A stretch of DNA of 64,000 nt, from contig NZ_JABUYL010000001.1 in assembly GCF_014897315.1 (NCBI RefSeq), positions 62,001 through 126,000 of the forward strand, given 5' to 3'. The number at the start of each line of letters is the position of its first letter. The first letter of the stretch is position 1. The notes under the pieces are model-generated. The model had not been told where the DNA came from, made no database searches, and was given only the letters and a program-made list of their open reading frames with translations. This DNA is from Proteus sp. FME41. GTDB taxonomy: Bacteria > Pseudomonadota > Gammaproteobacteria > Enterobacterales > Enterobacteriaceae. Position numbers and translations under genes: made by a program. This document shows positions 59,236 to 64,000 of the stretch, one piece after another.

Positions 59236-61350
59236 ATGCGCTCTCTGTTTGCCAGCACAGGCCGAGGTCTGGAAGAACTCTTAAAATCTGAACTTGAACA
59301 CCTTGGTGCTCAGGCTTGCCAGATAACACAAGGCGGTGTCTATTTTCGTGCTGATGATAAAACCATGTATCAGTCTTTACTTTGGAGTCGTTTAGCGTCG
59401 CGTATTATTCTTCCGTTAAATGAATTCAATGTTTACAGCGATTTAGACTTATATCTTGGTGTGCAGGCAATTGATTGGAGTGAGATTTTTACTGTTAATC
59501 AGACCTTTGCTATCCATTTTAATGGCACAAATGACGTTATTCGTAACAGTCAATATGGTGCATTAAAAGCGAAAGATGCCATCGTTGATGCATTCCAACG
59601 TAAAATAGGGCAACGCCCTGATGTGGCTAAGCAATCTCCTGATATCCGCTTAACTATTCATCTTCACAAAGAAAAAGCCTCTTTATCTTTAGATTTAAGT
59701 GGTGATGGTTTACATCAACGTGGTTATCGTGATTTAACGGGGCAAGCACCTTTAAAAGAAAACTTAGCTGCCGCGATTATTATGCGGTCAGGTTGGAAAA
59801 CAGATACACCATTAATTGATCCAATGTGTGGCTCAGGAACGTTATTAATTGAAGCTGCCATGATGGCAACAGATTGTGCTCCTGCATTAAATCGTGTGCA
59901 CTGGGGATTTCGCCATTGGTTAGGTCATGATGAAGCGTTATGGAAAGAAGTCACTCATGAAGCTTTCACACGTTTTCGTGAAGGCAAAAAGAATACAACC
60001 GCCCGTTTTTATGGTTTTGATGTTGATAAACGTGTATTGGATATGGCAAGAGCCAATGCGCGCAGAGCTGATGTCGCTGATTTAATTACCTTTACTCACG
60101 GTGATGCGGCAAAACTAACAAACCCTGTTTCAGCAGAAATCAAAGGGACAATAATCAGTAACCCACCTTATGGTGAACGTTTAGAAAGTGAACCCGCACT
60201 TATTGCACTGCATAGTCAATTAGGACGAGCGGTAAAAGCGCATTTTCCAGGTTGGAGATTATCACTGTTCAGTGCATCACCCGAATTGTTAAGTTGCATT
60301 CAACTTCGTGCTGAACGTGAGTTTAAAGCGAAAAATGGTCCACTTGATTGTGTGCAGAAGAATTATCTACTTTCTGATACCCCTTCAACGATTAACACAG
60401 GACTTGCTGAAGATTTTACAAACCGCTTGCGTAAAAATGAGAAAAAACTCGCAAAATGGGCCAAACAACAGCAAATTGAATGTTATCGTTTATACGATGC
60501 TGATTTACCTGAATATAATGTTGCTGTAGACCGTTATGGCGAAAAAGTTGTTATTCAAGAATATGCACCACCTAAAACAGTTAATGAACACAAAGCACGC
60601 CAACGTTTGTTTGATGTAATTAGTGCGACAATGGAAGTTTTAGGATTACGTTCTGATCAACTTATTTTAAAAACTCGCCAGCGTCAAAAAGGCAAACTGC
60701 AATATGAAAAAATGGCAGAAAAAGGTGATTTTTTCTTAGTTAATGAGTTTGGTGCAAAATTTTGGGTAAATCTAACAGATTACCTTGATACTGGGCTGTT
60801 CTTAGATCACCGTATTGCACGAAAAATGCTAGGTGAGATGAGTAAAGGAAAAGATTTCTTAAACCTTTTTGCTTATACCGGTACCGCATCTGTTCATGCC
60901 GGCATTGGTGGTGCAAAAAGTACAACGACTGTTGATATGTCACGTACCTATCTTGAATGGGCTGAGAAAAACTTTCAAGCAAATGGCCTGTCGGGTAGAC
61001 AACACCGTTTAATGCAAGCGGATTGCTTACAATGGTTAATGCAAAGTCATGAACAATTTGATGTGATTTTTATCGATCCACCTACGTTTTCTAACTCAAA
61101 ACGAATGGAAAACACGTTTGATGTACAACGTGATCATATTGAATTAATGAAACATCTGAAACGTTTGTTGAGAAAAGACGGAACAATTATGTTCTCAAAT
61201 AACAAACGTGGATTCAAAATGGAATATGACGAGTTAGCAAAAATAGGATTATCCGCAAAAGAGATAACACAGAAAACATTATCGCAAGATTTTGCGCGTA
61301 ACCGACAAATCCACAATTGCTGGCTGTTAACTCATGCTGGTGAGGAATAA
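59236..61350 (+). CDS. rlmL: Bifunctional 23S rRNA methyltransferase RlmKL
   Basis: A fusion of two SAM methyltransferases: the N-terminal RlmL part makes m2G2445 and the C-terminal RlmK part makes m7G2069 in 23S rRNA. A THUMP domain is followed by the RlmL catalytic motif NPPYGERL and SAM site [16 protein letters not shown]. The second half has [16 protein letters not shown] and [16 protein letters not shown] 59236 ([20 protein letters not shown]) is chosen by similarity and by the TAGGTGG site 10 bases upstream, giving 704 residues. It precedes uup by 6 bases. Confidence 0.96.
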   Translation: MRSLFASTGRGLEELLKSELEHLGAQACQITQGGVYFRADDKTMYQSLLWSRLASRIILPLNEFNVYSDLDLYLGVQAIDWSEIFTVNQTFAIHFNGTNDVIRNSQYGALKAKDAIVDAFQRKIGQRPDVAKQSPDIRLTIHLHKEKASLSLDLSGDGLHQRGYRDLTGQAPLKENLAAAIIMRSGWKTDTPLIDPMCGSGTLLIEAAMMATDCAPALNRVHWGFRHWLGHDEALWKEVTHEAFTRFREGKKNTTARFYGFDVDKRVLDMARANARRADVADLITFTHGDAAKLTNPVSAEIKGTIISNPPYGERLESEPALIALHSQLGRAVKAHFPGWRLSLFSASPELLSCIQLRAEREFKAKNGPLDCVQKNYLLSDTPSTINTGLAEDFTNRLRKNEKKLAKWAKQQQIECYRLYDADLPEYNVAVDRYGEKVVIQEYAPPKTVNEHKARQRLFDVISATMEVLGLRSDQLILKTRQRQKGKLQYEKMAEKGDFFLVNEFGAKFWVNLTDYLDTGLFLDHRIARKMLGEMSKGKDFLNLFAYTGTASVHAGIGGAKSTTTVDMSRTYLEWAEKNFQANGLSGRQHRLMQADCLQWLMQSHEQFDVIFIDPPTFSNSKRMENTFDVQRDHIELMKHLKRLLRKDGTIMFSNNKRGFKMEYDELAKIGLSAKEITQKTLSQDFARNRQIHNCWLLTHAGEE

Positions 61351-61356
61351 TTTACA

Positions 61357-63288
61357 ATGCCGTTAATTAGTTTGACTGGGGCTTATTTATCTTTCAGTGA
61401 TGCCCCCTTATTAGATAGCACCGATTTATTTATTGATGAAAATGAACGCGTTTGTTTAGTTGGGCGCAATGGTGCAGGAAAATCAACGCTATTAAGAGTG
61501 TTATCTAAAGAACAACCTTTAGATGATGGTCAAGTTATTTATGAGCAAGATCTTGTGACTGCTCGTTTACAACAAGATCCACCAAGAGATATTGAAGGCA
61601 CTATTTTTGACTTCGTGGCACAAGGGGTTGAAGAAGACGCTAAATACTTAACAGATTATCATCATATTTCTAAGCTGATTGAGACTGATCCTTCGGATAA
61701 AAACCTCAATAAAATGGCTGAACTGCAAGAAGTGCTTGATAACCGTAACTTATGGTTGCTTGATAGCCGCATTGCTGAAGTGCTAGAAAAACTAGGCTTA
61801 AATGGTGAAGCTGAACTCTCTTCTTTATCGGGAGGGTGGTTAAGAAAAGCGGCGTTAGGGCGTGCTTTAGTCAGCGCACCTAAAGTTTTATTCTTAGATG
61901 AACCAACAAACCACCTTGATATCGAAACCATTCTTTGGCTTGAGAAATTTTTAAAAGATTTCCAAGGAAGTATTGTGTTTATTTCCCATGACCGTTCATT
62001 TATCCGTAATATGGCAACCCGTATTATCGATCTGGATCGGGGGCATTTATCATCATGGCCGGGAAATTACGATAAATATCTTGAAAGCAAAGAAGAAGCC
62101 TTGCGTGTTGAAGAGCAACAAAATGCAGAGTTTGACCGCAAGTTAGCACAAGAAGAAACATGGATACGTCAAGGTATTAAAGCACGACGCACTCGTAATG
62201 AAGGGCGTGTACGCGCTTTAAAAGCACTGCGTGTTGAACGTAGTGAACGCCGTGATGTATTAGGCAGTGCACGTATGCAAGTCGAAGAAGCAACTCGATC
62301 GGGCAAAATTGTGTTTGAGCTGGAAGAGGTTAATTACAGTATTGGAACACGTAAATTGGTTCGTGATTTTTCTGCCAAGGTGCAACGTGGTGATAAAATT
62401 GCATTAGTTGGGCCAAATGGTTGTGGCAAAACGACGCTATTAAAACTGATGTTAGGTGACTTAAAAGCAGACAGTGGACGAGTCCATTGTGGTACTAAGC
62501 TTGAAGTTGCTTACTTCGATCAGCATCGTGCTGCACTTGATCCTGATAAAACAGTCATGGACAACCTTGCAGAAGGTAAACAAGAAGTCATGGTAAATGG
62601 TCGTCCTCGCCATGTATTAGGTTATTTACAAGACTTCTTGTTCCCGCCTAAGCGTGCGATGACACCTGTTCGTGCTCTGTCTGGCGGTGAAAGAAACCGT
62701 TTATTACTTGCGCGTTTATTCTTAAAACCAAGTAATTTACTGATCCTCGATGAACCAACCAATGATCTGGATGTTGAAACATTAGAATTATTGGAAGAGC
62801 TGGTGGATGCGTACCAAGGAACTATTTTACTCGTCAGCCATGATCGTGAATTCGTTGATAACAGTGTTACTGAATGTTGGATTTTTGAAGGCGATGGCGT
62901 TATTAATAGTTACGTGGGGGGATATTTTGATGCTCAACAACAAAGAGCACAGACTGTTTCATTGAAAAATGATCAAAATAAACCACGTAATGCACCAGAA
63001 AAAGCTGAAAAAGAAGCCAAAACTAAAGATAGCGCCAAAAAAAACACTCGTAGTGGTAACAAGTTAAGTTATCATTTAACGCGTGAGCTTGAACAACTTC
63101 CTGCTAAGTTAGAAAGTTTAGAAACGCAGTTAAGTGCGTTACAAGAAGAAGTGAGTGCGTCAGATTTCTTTACTCGTCCTCACGAAGAGACAGAAAAAGT
63201 GCTAAAGGCGCTGGCAGACAAAGAACAAGAGCTTGAGACCGCTTTTGATAGATGGCAAGAGCTGGAAATAATGCAAAACGGTGAATAA
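61357..63288 (+). CDS. uup: ABC-F family ATPase Uup
   Basis: Soluble ABC-F protein that acts on ribosomes/translation and influences transposon excision in E. coli. There are two ATPase domains: Walker A GRNGAGKST and GPNGCGKTT, signatures LSGGWLRKAALGRAL and LSGGERNRLLLARLF, and Walker B VLFLDEPTNHLD and LLILDEPTNDLD. The about 90-residue C-terminal coiled-coil DNA-binding tail (LTRELEQLPAKLESLETQL) is present, preceded by a lysine-rich linker. The length is 643 residues. It is probably cotranscribed with rlmL. Confidence 0.96.
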   Translation: MPLISLTGAYLSFSDAPLLDSTDLFIDENERVCLVGRNGAGKSTLLRVLSKEQPLDDGQVIYEQDLVTARLQQDPPRDIEGTIFDFVAQGVEEDAKYLTDYHHISKLIETDPSDKNLNKMAELQEVLDNRNLWLLDSRIAEVLEKLGLNGEAELSSLSGGWLRKAALGRALVSAPKVLFLDEPTNHLDIETILWLEKFLKDFQGSIVFISHDRSFIRNMATRIIDLDRGHLSSWPGNYDKYLESKEEALRVEEQQNAEFDRKLAQEETWIRQGIKARRTRNEGRVRALKALRVERSERRDVLGSARMQVEEATRSGKIVFELEEVNYSIGTRKLVRDFSAKVQRGDKIALVGPNGCGKTTLLKLMLGDLKADSGRVHCGTKLEVAYFDQHRAALDPDKTVMDNLAEGKQEVMVNGRPRHVLGYLQDFLFPPKRAMTPVRALSGGERNRLLLARLFLKPSNLLILDEPTNDLDVETLELLEELVDAYQGTILLVSHDREFVDNSVTECWIFEGDGVINSYVGGYFDAQQQRAQTVSLKNDQNKPRNAPEKAEKEAKTKDSAKKNTRSGNKLSYHLTRELEQLPAKLESLETQLSALQEEVSASDFFTRPHEETEKVLKALADKEQELETAFDRWQELEIMQNGE

Positions 63289-63297
63289 CCGATTGAA

Positions 63298-63320
63298 AGC
63301 GGGGCATGATGCCCCGTTTT
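63298..63320 (+). terminator. Terminator of uup
   Basis: CGGGGCATGATGCCCCG near-perfect palindrome followed by TTTTA. Confidence 0.8.
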
Positions 63321-63373
63321 ACTTACTAGATTGAATGTTCTTTTATTGATTATCAAAAATAAGAGGTGTCGCT

Positions 63374-64000
63374 GTGTGCTCTGGTCAACAACATCGTCAT
63401 GAACATAAGCATGAGCAAATATTATGTCCTCAGTGCGATCTGGTGGTCAATGTTCCTGAATTAGCGCAAGGAACCAAAGCCACATGCCCTCGTTGTCACT
63501 CGGTATTAACAGCTCGTTGGCGTCAGCCTTTTTATCAGCCTGTTGCATTGGCAATCAGTGCATTATTTATGTTATTTATGGCGAGTCAATTTACCTTTGT
63601 GAGCATGGAAGTTGCAGGTATTGCCAATAATATTACTCTGATGCAAATCCCAAACGTGATGTTTAGTGAAAATTACATCGAACTGGGGGCTTTTTTCTTA
63701 TTATTTGTCCAGATTGTGCCTGCCTTTTGTATGTTGGCAATTTTATTACTTTGCACACCGATTAAATTACCTAGGAAGTTACAAATCTGGTTATCTCGTA
63801 TTTTATTCCAACTTAAATCATGGTGTATGGCAGAAATTTTTCTTGCCGGAATTTTAGTCAGTTTTGTTAAATTAATGGCATATGGTGATATTGGTTTAGG
63901 ATTAAGTTTTTTACCTTATGTGCTTTATTGCTTATTTCAAATTCGTGCTTTCCAATGCCTTGATAGGCATACATTATGGGAGAAGTTAGAGCCTCGTCCT
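63374..64000 (+). CDS. pqiA: Intermembrane transport protein PqiA, 5' part
   Basis: Inner-membrane protein of the paraquat-inducible PqiABC lipid-transport system. The first 209 codons are in the window and the gene runs off the right edge. The start is GTG 63374 (second codon Cys, as in E. coli MCEHHH...), with an AGAGG site 8 bases upstream. Two zinc-ribbon-like pairs are visible (ILCPQCDLVV and ATCPRCHS), followed by transmembrane segments and the conserved NITLMQIPNVMFSENYIELG and MAEIFLAGILVSFVKLMAYG blocks. Confidence 0.95.
   Translation, partial: MCSGQQHRHEHKHEQILCPQCDLVVNVPELAQGTKATCPRCHSVLTARWRQPFYQPVALAISALFMLFMASQFTFVSMEVAGIANNITLMQIPNVMFSENYIELGAFFLLFVQIVPAFCMLAILLLCTPIKLPRKLQIWLSRILFQLKSWCMAEIFLAGILVSFVKLMAYGDIGLGLSFLPYVLYCLFQIRAFQCLDRHTLWEKLEPRP

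Overview
The window is a stretch of AT-rich enterobacterial chromosome. Its backbone follows, in order, the Escherichia coli block from serS to pqiA: serS, pflA-pflB-focA-ycaO, serC-aroA, cmk-rpsA-ihfB, comEC-msbA-lpxK-ycaR-kdsB, elyC-cmoM-mukFEB-ldtD-mepK-gloC, aspC-porin-asnS-pncB-pepN, pyrD-zapC, ycbX, rlmKL-uup-pqiA. The strong AT bias, the MukBEF condensin, the TPS-type adhesin/hemolysin fragment and the degree of protein similarity point to the Morganellaceae, most likely Proteus. That placement is an inference from memory of these families, not from a search.

Region 1 (1-16.9 kb): the 3' part of serS, a MetJ-type operator and a methionine uptake operon (metN-metI-metQ), and an isolated ureidoglycolate dehydrogenase-like gene (allD). 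Then come a small membrane protein, the anaerobic formate module (focA-pflB-pflA, reverse strand, with an FNR-type site) with ycaO upstream, a periplasmic asparaginase (ansB), a short two-partner-secretion exoprotein fragment and an MFS transporter.

Region 2 (17-31 kb): serine/chorismate synthesis, cmk-rpsA-ihfB, the DNA-uptake channel comEC, and the lipid A/KDO genes msbA, lpxK and kdsB. A divergent cold-shock-domain gene and a 59-residue Trm112-like gene sit among the lipid A/KDO genes. Right after kdsB lies an accessory two-gene cassette of unknown function, enclosed by two identical 40-bp copies of the kdsB terminator region.

Region 3 (31-54.7 kb): envelope factor elyC, tRNA methyltransferase cmoM, the mukF-mukE-mukB operon, acid phosphatase aphA, cell-wall enzymes ldtD and mepK, gloC, aspC, an OmpF/OmpC-type porin with an OmpR-type operator, asnS, pncB with a NadR-type operator, pepN and pyrD.

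Region 4 (54.7-64 kb): zapC, then a second accessory island holding a chromosomal colicin E3/cloacin-type 16S rRNase toxin and its Im3-like immunity gene. The island is bounded by a 55-bp duplication of the 3' end of the neighbouring gene ycbX. ycbX, rlmKL, uup and the start of pqiA follow.

The most notable result is that both accessory cargos (30.5-31.3 kb and 55.7-58.1 kb) are bracketed by a perfect copy of a native gene's 3' end or terminator. This suggests a shared way of acquiring small toxin/immunity-like cassettes without a visible transposase or integrase. The rRNase toxin also has an unusual cysteine-containing N-terminus in place of the usual colicin translocation domain.
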